64,000 nt of DNA, from the NCBI GenBank assembly GCA_044228285.1, contig JBGAVD010000002.1:186001-250000 (forward strand), written 5' to 3'. The position numbers and the translations under genes are program-made. Positions 7,634 to 17,188 of the stretch are shown in pieces. Numbering within the stretch: position 1 is the first letter of the stretch; every line of letters begins with the position of its first letter. Under the pieces are notes generated by a model that saw nothing but the letters and a program-made list of their open reading frames with translations, searched no databases and had not been told where the DNA came from. This stretch comes from JBBATK01 sp044228285 (GTDB lineage: Bacteria > Bacteroidota > Ignavibacteria > Kapaibacteriales > NICIL-2).

Positions 7634-9736
7634 TTAATTAAATGGATAACAAACCAAACCTTCAACCTGCGGCAGAGCGTTGTTTGTATGATCGCTCCAA
7701 GCAAGTTTCTTAATCCAAAGGATACCGTAGGAACCTTTGTACTCGAATATTAAAATGTCACCTTCCACAACTGGCTGATCGGTCAACGCGTTGTTAGGAG
7801 TTGGGCAACCATAGGTGTTAAAGAGCTGGCAGATATCTGAAGGCAACGATTTCAGATTCGCTTTCCAGTAGAACTTCACACGCTGGAACTGTCCGGTCGA
7901 AAGGACTGCGCTCGTGATATTGGCATCGTTTGGCGGTGGACCCGATGTGATGATGTCTTTTACGAAAATCTTCACGCTATCAGTCAAGCCATTGCTCTGC
8001 TCACCATTGGTGATGGTGTTGTCTTGCAAAATGTCCAGGGTGATGAAGTAGTTAATGCCCGCAACATCTCTGGCTCCAAACTTTGGTGCGATCAGCACAG
8101 CCTTGCCAGCACAGTTGACATCGAGGTCTGCAAAGCCAAGGAGTGGAATCGTCGCCGACCCGAAGCTGCTGCTTGCGCGAATAGCGCCATTGAAGTTACG
8201 TATAGGAGGTGTGCAGCGGCCTGCTGGATAGACGTCAGAGTTTGATGGTTGGAATGTAACAGTGATACACTGCGACTTTCCAGCCGGAATGGTGAGAACC
8301 GTGGTATCGATGCTGAACACAGATGAACCATTGATTATGCTCAGGTCTACCACCAAAGGACAATTCCCTGGATTCATGAGACACAGTCTGCCCTGACCAG
8401 TATTCGGATCTGGGTGAATCGTACACTGCTTTAAGGTGTCGCTACGATAGCTACTTCCATTCCTTACAAAAATGCTTGAGCCTGCCGAGTCAATAGCAAA
8501 CAGTGGGTTGCCGCCGGTGCCTCTGAAGCGAATCTGTAGAGTTGAATCACAGCGAGTTATCTGACCAGTTTTAGAAACGCGGAACATGGTAAACACAAAG
8601 TTCTGATTGTAGTTTCTAGAGCTTTGTGGTTGGAAGTTGACAATGACGGAGTTCAACGATGATCCGCTAGGTAAGAGAATCTGCTCACCAAGCTGTGCGT
8701 TCATTTGGCTTACCCACACTTCGCTGATTGGCTCCGTGAGTTTGGAGTGGTCTAGGACTAACTGCAGCTGACAATCCGCGCTCGTGTTCGCTAAAGCAAT
8801 ATTCTTCAGTGTATCCATTTTCAGAACGTTGACACAACTAGTGTCTGGTCCCATCGTAAACTGCATGCCTTTGGTTGGGCAATCGCAATTGCTTTGACGC
8901 TTGACGATAAGGCGCACATCGAAAGTGCAGCTCCAGCATGGAACACCATTTTGAGATGCTGTTACGGTGACGGTAAAGACGGTGTCAACCGATGCTGTCG
9001 ACGACGAAGCATCAACATCAAAACGAATTCGGTACGGTGTATTCTGTGGAATAGTAGCAGGAATGCCCTGGCTCACGCCACTATTAACATTGAAAACCGA
9101 AGTGAGTATTCCGATGTTACTGAAGTTTCCTGGTATGCCGCTCACACTCGTGATTGTAATCGGGCCATCTGTTTGAATCAAATCACCCTGAGCAACTGTA
9201 TCGCGCGTGCGCACCGGAGGCTCAATTGTTAGAGATAGATCTTTGCAGTTTGTAGAGCCGTTACACTGAACGTTGACAACTCTCTGGAGTGTAATAGTGA
9301 GGAATGTTTCCCCACAGACTTTTAGCGTATCTACGCGGATGTTCCCATTCTTCTGGACTCCTAGGAAGTCACTCCCGACCGGTGGTGTTGTTTTAAACAA
9401 AACCAGTACTCCTGCTTGTGCAACTGGGACCGGAATTTGGAATGAAACGACACCAGGATTGCCGTTGCTACCCGTAAGTGCACTCTGGGCACCTGCGGAC
9501 GCATTGAATGCCGAATCCAACTGCTGCTGCGAGGATCCTGCTCTGCTGATGATCCATTGCACACGTGCATTATCGATAGGGTTGTTCCCTTGATCAACCA
9601 CTCGGACGGTTGCTCGAAACCCACCTTCAGGAACCACATCATCAGGCTCAATGGACGTTTGACAGCTCAACGACATGAGCACCAGAGCTACAAAAAATAC
9701 ACTGTTGAGAAGTCGAGCAAGTTTGGAATGTGTCAT
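7634..9736 (-). CDS. Secreted lipoprotein with SPD-2/Hydin-like Ig domain
   Basis: 700 residues. The N-terminus MTHSKLARLLNSVFFVALVLM leads into a lipobox LSLSC with the lipidated Cys at 25, so this is an envelope-anchored protein. Residues ~35-130 look like a bacterial Ig/carboxypeptidase-regulatory-type fold (VRVVDQGNNPIDNARVQW). The region around 420-560 has the choice-of-anchor pattern seen in ASPM/SPD-2/Hydin-like domains (LCLMNPGNCPLVVDLSI ... IPAGKSQCITVTFQPS ... IPLLGFA). Many paired Cys residues suggest disulfides. No enzymatic motif is seen. It lies between an outer-membrane barrel gene upstream and a PD40/OmpA-like gene downstream, and may be part of one envelope assembly. Function unknown. 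Confidence 0.85.
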   Translation of the reverse strand: MTHSKLARLLNSVFFVALVLMSLSCQTSIEPDDVVPEGGFRATVRVVDQGNNPIDNARVQWIISRAGSSQQQLDSAFNASAGAQSALTGSNGNPGVVSFQIPVPVAQAGVLVLFKTTPPVGSDFLGVQKNGNIRVDTLKVCGETFLTITLQRVVNVQCNGSTNCKDLSLTIEPPVRTRDTVAQGDLIQTDGPITITSVSGIPGNFSNIGILTSVFNVNSGVSQGIPATIPQNTPYRIRFDVDASSSTASVDTVFTVTVTASQNGVPCWSCTFDVRLIVKRQSNCDCPTKGMQFTMGPDTSCVNVLKMDTLKNIALANTSADCQLQLVLDHSKLTEPISEVWVSQMNAQLGEQILLPSGSSLNSVIVNFQPQSSRNYNQNFVFTMFRVSKTGQITRCDSTLQIRFRGTGGNPLFAIDSAGSSIFVRNGSSYRSDTLKQCTIHPDPNTGQGRLCLMNPGNCPLVVDLSIINGSSVFSIDTTVLTIPAGKSQCITVTFQPSNSDVYPAGRCTPPIRNFNGAIRASSSFGSATIPLLGFADLDVNCAGKAVLIAPKFGARDVAGINYFITLDILQDNTITNGEQSNGLTDSVKIFVKDIITSGPPPNDANITSAVLSTGQFQRVKFYWKANLKSLPSDICQLFNTYGCPTPNNALTDQPVVEGDILIFEYKGSYGILWIKKLAWSDHTNNALPQVEGLVCYPFN

Positions 9737-9826
9737 AGGTGTCGAGAAGAATGGAACGAACTAGACAAAAAACTGACGAGTGCAATGACTATGGTTAGCG
9801 CTGTTGTTGTGCAGAGGCAGTTTGCC

Positions 9827-10906
9827 TTACCAATCCCATCGCAAACCAAACTTGAGCATAATACTGTGAACCTTGGTTGTGTTGACGATGAAAAACTCTT
9901 CAGAGCTAGGAGGCGGACAATACGGACAGGGAGTGCGTACGTTCAAGCGCATGAAGCGATATGCTATCGATAGAGTAGCCCAGTTCCAGAGCGGTGTTCC
10001 CAGACCACCACCTACATAATACTGGCCATAATCACTTGTATTCAATGCAGGACTCGATCCATGACCGTCAAAACCTGCATTCAACAATGTTCCACCCTCA
10101 GCAAACATAAATGGTCGCCAGCTTGATTGAACTAGCTGCTTGTCTACAAAGAAGTAGGCTGAGGAATCTCTTGCGCCTTCAGCGCTGAGCTCATTAAAGT
10201 CTTCTTCGGATGGACTAAAGATCGAACCTGTGTTGAACGAACAAGGGTTTGGCTTGTAACCGCTAACCGTTTCAATAGAACTTGCGGAGCTGAAGTTCAA
10301 GCGAAGTTGAGCACCAAGAGGGAAGCGTAGACGTGAATTCTCATAATGTGCTGCCGCTTGTAGAGCAAGAGAGAGTTTGTTGCCAAGGAGCTCGCCGAAA
10401 GGCGCGAGAGTAGCTTCAACGATTGGAAAGACGCTTGCGCTGCCAATTTTGCGAGCGGAAGTGTCAGATCCCGCATAACCAACATTCGCAGTTAGCTCGA
10501 AAAAGTTGTGCGGTTCTTTTGGTGCCGCTGCCTTGCGTACGAATTCACGTACAGGTAACACCACCAGATTACATGGTTGGCCATTCAAGCCCAAGCCCAC
10601 TACATTGAATGACTCAATCTGACTGACTGCTACAACGGTATCAAAGCACTTGCCATTGCGCTTAAAACTTAACTTGACCGCTTGTTCTGGTCGATCCAAT
10701 ACGCTAACTGTGGTGCGGATTGCGGAAAGACAATCGTCCATGACTGTCTTGTCGCGAAAAGTGACTTTCATCACGCTGTCTTTATTGCCACACCGCGTTG
10801 GCGGTGGGCAATCACGACAGTTTTTTGATTGTTGAGCGAAAGTCGGTTGAGTACATACAATAGTACCACACAGACAGAGCATGATTAGTGCATACGATAG
10901 TCGCAT
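9827..10906 (-). CDS. Probable outer-membrane beta-barrel protein
   Basis: 359 residues. It has a signal peptide (MRLSYALIMLCLCGTIVC...TFAQ, cleavage near residue 25), then a Cys-rich N-terminal segment (NCRDCPPPTRC). From about residue 130 on there are alternating hydrophobic/polar strands typical of an outer-membrane barrel, ending in an aromatic residue (...MLKFGLRWDW), a common signal for barrel insertion. It is first of a three-gene minus-strand envelope cluster, 90 bases before the 700-residue lipoprotein. The gene start faces the divergent adaptor gene at 11131 across ~220 bases. The specific family is not recognised. Confidence 0.8.
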   Translation of the reverse strand: MRLSYALIMLCLCGTIVCTQPTFAQQSKNCRDCPPPTRCGNKDSVMKVTFRDKTVMDDCLSAIRTTVSVLDRPEQAVKLSFKRNGKCFDTVVAVSQIESFNVVGLGLNGQPCNLVVLPVREFVRKAAAPKEPHNFFELTANVGYAGSDTSARKIGSASVFPIVEATLAPFGELLGNKLSLALQAAAHYENSRLRFPLGAQLRLNFSSASSIETVSGYKPNPCSFNTGSIFSPSEEDFNELSAEGARDSSAYFFVDKQLVQSSWRPFMFAEGGTLLNAGFDGHGSSPALNTSDYGQYYVGGGLGTPLWNWATLSIAYRFMRLNVRTPCPYCPPPSSEEFFIVNTTKVHSIMLKFGLRWDW

Positions 10907-11130
10907 ATCCCCTCGAGTGAGCGTGAGAAGCTTAAGAAATGATCAGAGTTAATCCCGTAGTCAAATTAGCAAGAACTGAGGCTTGAATGATGTAATAATT
11001 GCAAAAAATAATGCGGAGATAGAAGCGCGATTTTTGTGTCTAGCATCGAACACTCCCATTCTTGCTCTCATTTTCTCTCTAATTTTGTACATCGCTAGTC
11101 CGCAACCCAACTCACACCAAAATCACCGCC

Positions 11131-12234
11131 ATGAGGTTGTTACACATCCGACTTGTCCTTCTGCTTTTAGGCAGTTTGTTTTGGACTTGCTCTGAAAAGG
11201 ACGATCAAATTCAAGCACGCTACCAGAACATCGTAGAAGCCGTTTACGCCAGTGGTACGATCCATCCTCTTCATGAATACAAAGCATATGCGAACGCGTC
11301 CGGAATCCTACGCAATCTCCTCGTACGTGAAGGCGATTCGGTTCGAGCAGCACAACTCTTGTTTGAAGTAGAGTCTAAAGATCCTGAATTGCGTGCGCAA
11401 GCGGCTCGTGAGGCTTTAGACTATGCTCGCGTAAACGCCAAAGAGAACTCTGCTAGCATTGAAGAGTTACGAGCAAATGCAGAAGCGGCTCGAGTTCGTA
11501 GCGTCAATGACTCACTAGTTCTACATCGAATGCGTACCTTACTTCAGAGTGGATCTACTACTCAATCTGAAGTTGATCGTGTACATGCGAACTTTTTAGC
11601 ATCGCGTTCTCTCTGGGTAGCTGCCGAGCAACGTCTGCGAAGCACACAGCAAACGCTTGCCAATCAATTGAAGTATGCTCAACGCCAATATGAGATCGCT
11701 AGTAGCTCACAGGACCATTTTCAAGTACGGAGTCGTTTTGATGCTCGTGTGTATGCTCTCTATCGTGAAGAAGGTGAGATGATAACAGCTTCACAGCCAG
11801 TAGCACTGCTTGGTGATGCACATGATTTTATGCTCCGTCTTGTTATCGATGCCTCAGATGTTGCGCGAGTGAAGTCAGGTCAGAAAGTTCTGTACACAGT
11901 AGATGCATTTCCGGATAGCATTTTTAGCGCCACTGTAGTGAAAGTGTTTCCAGTCTTGGAGAACGAAACACAATCGTTTCGTGTTGATGCTCACTGCGAT
12001 CGGCCACCACTCGTTCCGTTTGTTGGTACGCAACTGCAAGCCAATATCGTGGTTTCCGAGAAGGAACATGCTCTTGTGATACCTCGTGCCTACCTTCAAC
12101 CAAACAACCAAGTTCTGATTAAGGACGGTTCTTCTATTACATCAAAGAGTGTGAAGTTGGGTATATCTAGTCTGGAATTTGTCGAGATTCTGTCTGGAAT
12201 CGACACAGCAACGAAAATTGTTCGCAGTCACTAA
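11131..12234 (+). CDS. Periplasmic adaptor lipoprotein (HlyD/MacA-like membrane fusion protein)
   Basis: 367 residues with a lipobox LFWTC (Cys at about 20), so it is inner-membrane anchored through lipid. Visible parts are a beta-barrel/lipoyl start (VEAVYASGTIHPLHEYKAYANASGILRNLLVREGDSV region, about 35-80), a long alpha-helical coiled-coil hairpin (about 85-195), the return lipoyl half with FDARVYALYREEGEMI, and a C-terminal beta domain. Such proteins bridge an inner-membrane transporter to an outer-membrane channel. It opens a plus-strand unit with a TPR lipoprotein, an ABC permease and an ABC ATPase, so the partner is the MacB-like ABC transporter rather than an RND pump. No outer-membrane channel is encoded in the unit. 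Confidence 0.9.
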   Translation: MRLLHIRLVLLLLGSLFWTCSEKDDQIQARYQNIVEAVYASGTIHPLHEYKAYANASGILRNLLVREGDSVRAAQLLFEVESKDPELRAQAAREALDYARVNAKENSASIEELRANAEAARVRSVNDSLVLHRMRTLLQSGSTTQSEVDRVHANFLASRSLWVAAEQRLRSTQQTLANQLKYAQRQYEIASSSQDHFQVRSRFDARVYALYREEGEMITASQPVALLGDAHDFMLRLVIDASDVARVKSGQKVLYTVDAFPDSIFSATVVKVFPVLENETQSFRVDAHCDRPPLVPFVGTQLQANIVVSEKEHALVIPRAYLQPNNQVLIKDGSSITSKSVKLGISSLEFVEILSGIDTATKIVRSH

Positions 12235-12298
12235 ACGGATTGCACAGTCGTGGTGTCTGATACTGCGACGTCTGTCTTATTCTTCCATAGAAACGCCT

Positions 12299-13261
12299 AT
12301 GAAGCTTCGATTCTCTTCTTTCGCACTTCTCATCGCAGCTGTTCTTGCCCTCGGAATCAGCGCCTGCTCGTCGGTCCCTCGTATGTCCTTTACCGTTCAA
12401 CGTCCTCCGGATGTAGACGTTAGTCCCTACAAGCGGATAGTTGTAGCACCCATCGAAAGCTCGTCCATGCGACGAAATGATGGTGCTCTTCTGCGAAACG
12501 TGCTCATCGATAAGTTGTTGGCCTCACGTCTTTTTAACGCCGTAAGCGACTCACCAGCAGCCGATGGCGACCAGTCTTCTACTCTGGTTCTCAGTGGTGC
12601 TATGGGTTCGTCTGAGTATCGCGAGAACATAGTCCACGATGAACAGAAAGTTGAACGGAAGGTCAGGAACCCCAAGACAAAGAAAGACACCGTGCTTAAA
12701 GATAGTATCGTGCACAACTATACTTTAAACGGATCACTACTCCTGACATCGCAACTGCGTTTGCGGGACGCACAACAGAATGCTATTCTGTGGTCGAATA
12801 GCTTTACGATAGAACGCACTGCTGCGACGCAGGCTGTGAATAACCAGCCAGCTCCGATAAGCAAGACCATATTGGAGACTACCGCAATCGATGAAATGGG
12901 AGAGCGCTTGATTCAGAGTTTTCTCATAAAGAACGAGAGAGCAACGGTTGACCTCATGGAGGACGATGATTTGCCTCTTCTCGAGAAGGGTAATGAGGAT
13001 GCGAAGATTGGTCAGTGGCAAACTGCGGTCAGCTACTACAACGATGAAATGATGACCCATGCAGCACACCCAAACATTCATAAAGCCTATTATAACTTTG
13101 CCTGCGTGAATATGGCGCTCGGCAACTATGAAACGGCCTTGCGAAACTTTGACAAAGCTCTGCAAAAAGCTCCCAATGAGCTTGCATACCGAAATTCAAG
13201 AGCCTTGTGTGTTAGCGTACAGGCAGACTACTTGCGCCTAAAGAAGATGCGAGGAATGTAA
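12299..13261 (+). CDS. TPR-containing lipoprotein within ABC export unit
   Basis: 320 residues from the ATG at 12299. The frame extends upstream to 12179 inside the adaptor gene, but only the inner start gives a signal peptide and lipobox (MKLRFSSFALLIAAVLALGISAC, Cys ~23). Residues ~40-230 form an alpha/beta domain starting YKRIVVAPIESSSMRRNDGALL, reminiscent of the TolB-N/CsgG-LpoB type of fold, though I cannot confirm this. The C-terminal ~90 residues contain TPR-like helices (KAYYNFACVNMALGNYETAL, then FDKALQKAPNELAYRNSRAL). The spacing of 64 bases from the adaptor and 32 bases to the permease start argues for one operon. It may be an accessory or assembly subunit of the transporter. Confidence 0.85.
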   Translation: MKLRFSSFALLIAAVLALGISACSSVPRMSFTVQRPPDVDVSPYKRIVVAPIESSSMRRNDGALLRNVLIDKLLASRLFNAVSDSPAADGDQSSTLVLSGAMGSSEYRENIVHDEQKVERKVRNPKTKKDTVLKDSIVHNYTLNGSLLLTSQLRLRDAQQNAILWSNSFTIERTAATQAVNNQPAPISKTILETTAIDEMGERLIQSFLIKNERATVDLMEDDDLPLLEKGNEDAKIGQWQTAVSYYNDEMMTHAAHPNIHKAYYNFACVNMALGNYETALRNFDKALQKAPNELAYRNSRALCVSVQADYLRLKKMRGM

Positions 13262-13293
13262 AGTGCACTTGGATGCGCTTTGACGGAGACCTG

Positions 13294-14574
13294 ATGATGA
13301 AGTTGATCCTAACATTAAAGTCCTTTAGTGTAATCCTTCAGATTATACGCACGCACTTGGTATCGCGCAAGCGTCAAACCATCGTTGCTGCTCTGGGCGT
13401 GACTTTTGGTATAGGTTTCTATATCGCGATGGTGAGCTTCATGACAGGTGCTGATAATCTGGTGAACGATCTCATGCTCAGCGCAACCCCTCATGTTCGA
13501 GTGTACAATGACGTGAGCATCGATTCGGTTCAAGTTGCACAAAAGTACTTTGCTCGTGAGTCCGCACGTGTTTCAGTCCTGCATCCAAAGCCACGTGACC
13601 GAGCAAAGAACATCAAAGACGGAATGCAGATTCTTGCCATCATCAAGCGAGATCCTCGTGTCTATGGAGTTTCCCCCAGAGTAAGCTCACAACTCTACTA
13701 CAACTATGGTACAACGGAAGTTCCTGGTTCGGTTTATGGCGTTGATCTGTTAGAAGAAAACAAGCTCTACAAACTCAGAGAAAAGATGACCGAAGGTACG
13801 CTAGAACGCGTGCTTGCTATTGAGAATGCTGTAATGATGGGTGGGGGACTGGCTGACAAACTGCATGTGAAAGTCAACGATCATGTGACGGTGACGCTTC
13901 CTAGTGGTTCAAAATTAGTGCTTAATGTAGCTGGTATCTTTCGACTGGGCATTGCACTGGTGGACAATACAACCTGTTACGCCACCATGAAGACCGTTCA
14001 GAAAATGTTGCGTCGCGATGAGCTCTATGTGACGGACATCAACATCAAGATGTATGATATCAGCAAAGCCAAATCATACGCCGAGGAACTCCAACGACAA
14101 TTCTCGTTCAAAGCCGACGATTGGGAAACCGCTAACGCATCCATCCTTGTCAGCATCACCATTCGAGGTGTCGTGACGTATGTAGTTAGTATCGCCATGC
14201 TCTGCGTTGCAGGCTTTGGCATATACAATATCATGACCATGATGATGTATGAGAAAATGAAAGACATCGCCATACTCAAAGCTATCGGCTTCGATAGCGA
14301 TGACATCCAAAGAATCTTCATCGGTCAAGCTCTTGCCTTGGGTGTCATTGGTGGTATTGCAGGTATGATCTTTGGCCTGCTGCTTAGTCTTGGCATCGGC
14401 GCAATACCCTACCACAACGACTTTCTCCCAGGCATGGATCACATGCCCATGAACATCGATGCGCGATACTATGTTGTTGGTATTGTGTTCGCACTGCTCT
14501 CATCAGGTATCGCAGGTTACTTTCCCTCGCGCCGTGCAGCACGAGTTGACCCAGTTGTGATTATACGAGGTTAG
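13294..14574 (+). CDS. ABC transporter permease (MacB/FtsX/LolC-E family)
   Basis: 426 residues from ATG 13294; an adjacent ATG at 13297 is equally likely because a GGAG at 13285-13288 is well spaced for both, while the upstream ATG at 13273 has no ribosome site. The architecture is typical: an N-terminal membrane helix (about 25-50), a large periplasmic MacB_PCD-type domain (about 55-270), then three C-terminal helices of the FtsX family with the conserved ILKAIGF segment between them and the terminal PSRRAARVDPVVIIRG motif. It acts with the ATPase 6 bases downstream and the adaptor upstream. Families in this group move lipoproteins, macrolides or peptides from the inner membrane; the substrate here is unknown. 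Confidence 0.93.
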   Translation: MMKLILTLKSFSVILQIIRTHLVSRKRQTIVAALGVTFGIGFYIAMVSFMTGADNLVNDLMLSATPHVRVYNDVSIDSVQVAQKYFARESARVSVLHPKPRDRAKNIKDGMQILAIIKRDPRVYGVSPRVSSQLYYNYGTTEVPGSVYGVDLLEENKLYKLREKMTEGTLERVLAIENAVMMGGGLADKLHVKVNDHVTVTLPSGSKLVLNVAGIFRLGIALVDNTTCYATMKTVQKMLRRDELYVTDINIKMYDISKAKSYAEELQRQFSFKADDWETANASILVSITIRGVVTYVVSIAMLCVAGFGIYNIMTMMMYEKMKDIAILKAIGFDSDDIQRIFIGQALALGVIGGIAGMIFGLLLSLGIGAIPYHNDFLPGMDHMPMNIDARYYVVGIVFALLSSGIAGYFPSRRAARVDPVVIIRG

Positions 14575-14580
14575 ACTGCC

Positions 14581-15270
14581 GTGAGTCAAGAAACTACACC
14601 ATGCCTTAGCGCCACCCATATCACAAAGTTCTTTCACGAGCCAGTGGAGTTCAAGGTACTCGATGACTTAAGTTTCCGCGTTGAACGCGGCGAGTTTGTG
14701 TCGATCGTTGGCAAATCTGGCTGCGGCAAGTCCACCTTGCTCTACGTCCTGAGTACGATGGATACCGATTACGAAGGACAACTCAGCATCAACGATCAAG
14801 TTCTCACAGGTCTCTCACAAAACGAACTCTCTCGCTTTCGCAACGCCAACATCGGATTCATCTTTCAATTTCACTTCTTGTTGCCCGAGTTTAGTGTACT
14901 TCAGAATGTAATGGTACCAGCACTCAAGCTGGGTGCTCTCTCAAAATCAGAGATAGAACAACAAGCCTACGAGAAACTCAAACTCATGGGCATCGCTGAC
15001 CAGGCGTTGAAACCCGCTAAGAACCTCAGTGGTGGACAACAACAACGTGCCGCTATAGCACGTGCCTTGATCAATAATCCTACACTCATCATCGGTGATG
15101 AACCAACAGGAAATCTGGATTCGGAAAACACGAGTATCGTGTTTGACATTCTTGAAGAACTCACGCATAGCCAAGGTCAAAGCATCATCATTGTCACTCA
15201 CGATCGCGAGTTCGCTTCTCGTACAGATCGTGTTATAGAGATGCTTGATGGCAAAATGCTCTCTACCTAG
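14581..15270 (+). CDS. ABC transporter ATP-binding protein (LolD/MacB type)
   Basis: 229 residues with a GTG start at 14581, 6 bases after the permease stop. Walker A is GKSGCGKST (about 43-51), the Q-loop lies in FIFQFHFLLPEF, the signature is LSGGQQQR, Walker B is LIIGDEPTGNLD and the H-loop is IVTHD. The GNLD D-loop and the length place it in the LolD/MacB/FtsE subgroup, which pairs with FtsX-fold permeases. All catalytic residues are present. It closes the adaptor-lipoprotein-permease-ATPase operon, and a hairpin at 15382-15416 follows. Confidence 0.96.
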   Translation: MSQETTPCLSATHITKFFHEPVEFKVLDDLSFRVERGEFVSIVGKSGCGKSTLLYVLSTMDTDYEGQLSINDQVLTGLSQNELSRFRNANIGFIFQFHFLLPEFSVLQNVMVPALKLGALSKSEIEQQAYEKLKLMGIADQALKPAKNLSGGQQQRAAIARALINNPTLIIGDEPTGNLDSENTSIVFDILEELTHSQGQSIIIVTHDREFASRTDRVIEMLDGKMLST

Positions 15271-15381
15271 AACTATCTCTTGCTGGGGCTACTATCGCAT
15301 GACCGCCTTACTAGCTTGCCACATCATAGACCTGAGGGCGGAACAGTCTCATCTACGTCTTCAGGAGATTTTCATACACAG

Positions 15382-15416
15382 GCACTCAGAGCTGAGCTTC
15401 GCCCAGCTCTGAGTGC
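15382..15416. terminator. Hairpin between convergent genes
   Basis: Arms 15382-15394 and 15404-15416 are exact 13-base complements; inside the loop a further GC/GC pair encloses TTC (GAA on the minus strand). It lies between the ends of the convergent genes at 15270 and 15467, so it can act in either direction. There is no U-tract on either side, so terminator function is inferred from position. Confidence 0.55.
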
Positions 15417-15466
15417 ACTTGAACGATGAAAGTGAATTGCTGATTCTCAGGGTACAGGTCGATTTG

Positions 15467-16870
15467 TCAGTGTCGAACAAGAAAAGAACCTCGCTGGAAT
15501 ACACCCTCGTCGTTGTATAGGCAGTAGGTGTAGATGCCATTCGGCAGTTCACGACAAGCAACAACATGCTCCCCATCCTCGTTCGTCTGTCTAACTTCAC
15601 GTATCTCCTGACCTAGCGCATCAAACACTCGTACATGTCGGAAGTTCTGGTCGTGTCGCAGATGCACCAAAGCATCTGCTGGCTGTGGGTACAAAGAACT
15701 GAACTCTTGATTCTGTTCGATTCTTACATCTGTACTCCCTGCATCAATCTTTTGCTTGAACACATTCTCATAACTTGGAGAGCACCACAGGTATCCATCT
15801 GAGGTGTATGCGAAGGAGTTGATTGTTGGAGTGTAGGCTGGTACCAGACCAATCGTGTCGACTTGCCAACTCTGTCCTAGATCGGTTGACTTCCATACAT
15901 TCGCGCTGGCACCAAACTTCTCCATTCCAAAAGAACATTCGATGTGCTTTCCTTTGATAAAGGCTGCTATAGGGAAGTAGAGGTCGCCATTGACGATGCG
16001 TCTCTTCATAAGCACAGAAATATCGATATCCGTCCACGTATCACCACAATCATCCGAGTAGCTCAATACACAAGGTTGTAGAAAGGTTCGAAAGGCAAAG
16101 AGATAGAGGCGGGAAGCATCTTGAATCAGCTTTCCAGGACCTGGGTAGTTTGTGTTCTTGGCTTCAACAAAGGTCTTTGCACCGTCAACAGTATAGTAGA
16201 GTTTTCCAGCCGACACGAAGAGCGTGTCACCATGAGAACAGACCGAGCGGGGATTGTTGATACCTTTGACCATATACTCATTGCGTACGAATGGTCCCCC
16301 GAGTTCCTGCACGTCATAGTAATTCGGGCCATCCCAATTGACATACAGCCACTTGCCCCATGCGTGGATGTTTCGAACAACGGGCATACCATTCCAACCC
16401 AAGGCGTGACCTGGTGCTCCGTTCGTATCTGCTTGCCAACTACGACCCTTATCCGTTGACACGAGTACGACGCCGTTGCCAGTTCCAAAGTTTAGGCCGG
16501 CATAGACTCTATCCTCACTTGCCGTAATGATGCTCACGTGTGGGTTAGCGCCTCCAATGACATCTGAGGGTTCAACCCATGTGAGTCCATTATCATCCGA
16601 CATCTGGAAATGATGGTCTTGGTTCCACAAGTACAGTGTTCCTTGGTGGCTATAGATTGCGCCATTTCCGGAAAGCGGAGCCGACTGCTTGCGATTCGCA
16701 GCAGTCCATTGAGAATACAGCTTCGGACTCAAGACGGTGGCACATATGCACACACCGAGCGTGACAATGAACACAAGCTGAGAGATTCTCGTGCCTGAGG
16801 CAGCAAGCAAGCGCGGTTCTGGTGTTCTACCGAATCCATAGATGAAGCGGGTGAAGTGAACAGGGCTCAT
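15467..16870 (-). CDS. Secreted Asp-box (BNR) beta-propeller protein with T9SS sorting domain
   Basis: 467 residues from ATG 16870. The frame opens at 16999, but residues before this Met look non-coding and the hydrophobic signal segment (ISQLVFIVTLGVCICATVL...LYSQ) then falls at a more plausible, still long, distance. Four Asp-box motifs of the S-x-D-x-G-x-x-W type are visible (SDDNGLTW, STDKGRSW, SDDCGDTW, STDLGQSW), typical of sialidase-like or photosynthesis-system-II-like propellers. The C-terminal ~75 residues (YPQPADALVHLRH ... LPNGIYTYCLYNDEGVFQRG) form a T9SS type A sorting domain, so the protein is exported across the outer membrane. No sialidase catalytic Arg triad can be assigned, so enzymatic activity is not claimed. 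Confidence 0.88.
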   Translation of the reverse strand: MSPVHFTRFIYGFGRTPEPRLLAASGTRISQLVFIVTLGVCICATVLSPKLYSQWTAANRKQSAPLSGNGAIYSHQGTLYLWNQDHHFQMSDDNGLTWVEPSDVIGGANPHVSIITASEDRVYAGLNFGTGNGVVLVSTDKGRSWQADTNGAPGHALGWNGMPVVRNIHAWGKWLYVNWDGPNYYDVQELGGPFVRNEYMVKGINNPRSVCSHGDTLFVSAGKLYYTVDGAKTFVEAKNTNYPGPGKLIQDASRLYLFAFRTFLQPCVLSYSDDCGDTWTDIDISVLMKRRIVNGDLYFPIAAFIKGKHIECSFGMEKFGASANVWKSTDLGQSWQVDTIGLVPAYTPTINSFAYTSDGYLWCSPSYENVFKQKIDAGSTDVRIEQNQEFSSLYPQPADALVHLRHDQNFRHVRVFDALGQEIREVRQTNEDGEHVVACRELPNGIYTYCLYNDEGVFQRGSFLVRH

Positions 16871-17188
16871 AGATTGAGATGTAAAGTGGATATGCGATTG
16901 CTCGTAGCGTGCTCGCGTCTTGCGCTGTACTTCAGTATGCAAAGCTTCTGCCGAGTTACACTTTTGTGTATCGCAAAATCGAGGTCGAGAGGGCAGCACA
17001 AAAGTCTAATGTGCAGCTATTCTTACTAGACTACAGTTGAGCGTTGGCCAACTGTTCCCTCGGGGAAATGTAGTGACTTTCATGAGCTTTGTGGCAGACA
17101 GAGCAGATGACTGTTTCTCATTGGAGATTCACTCAATTGCCCTATGTGAATTACTTGACTCAGTAAATGTGTTGACCACGTACAAATA
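16871..17188. other. Intergenic region, no gene found
   Basis: 318 bases between tolC-like and the Asp-box gene, both minus strand. I see no RNA gene, repeat or convincing small frame. Confidence 0.5.

Noticed and set aside
15467..16870. True sialidase
   Set aside because: Asp-boxes are present, but no Arg triad, Tyr/Glu pair or FRIP motif can be assigned; many non-enzymatic propellers share Asp-boxes.
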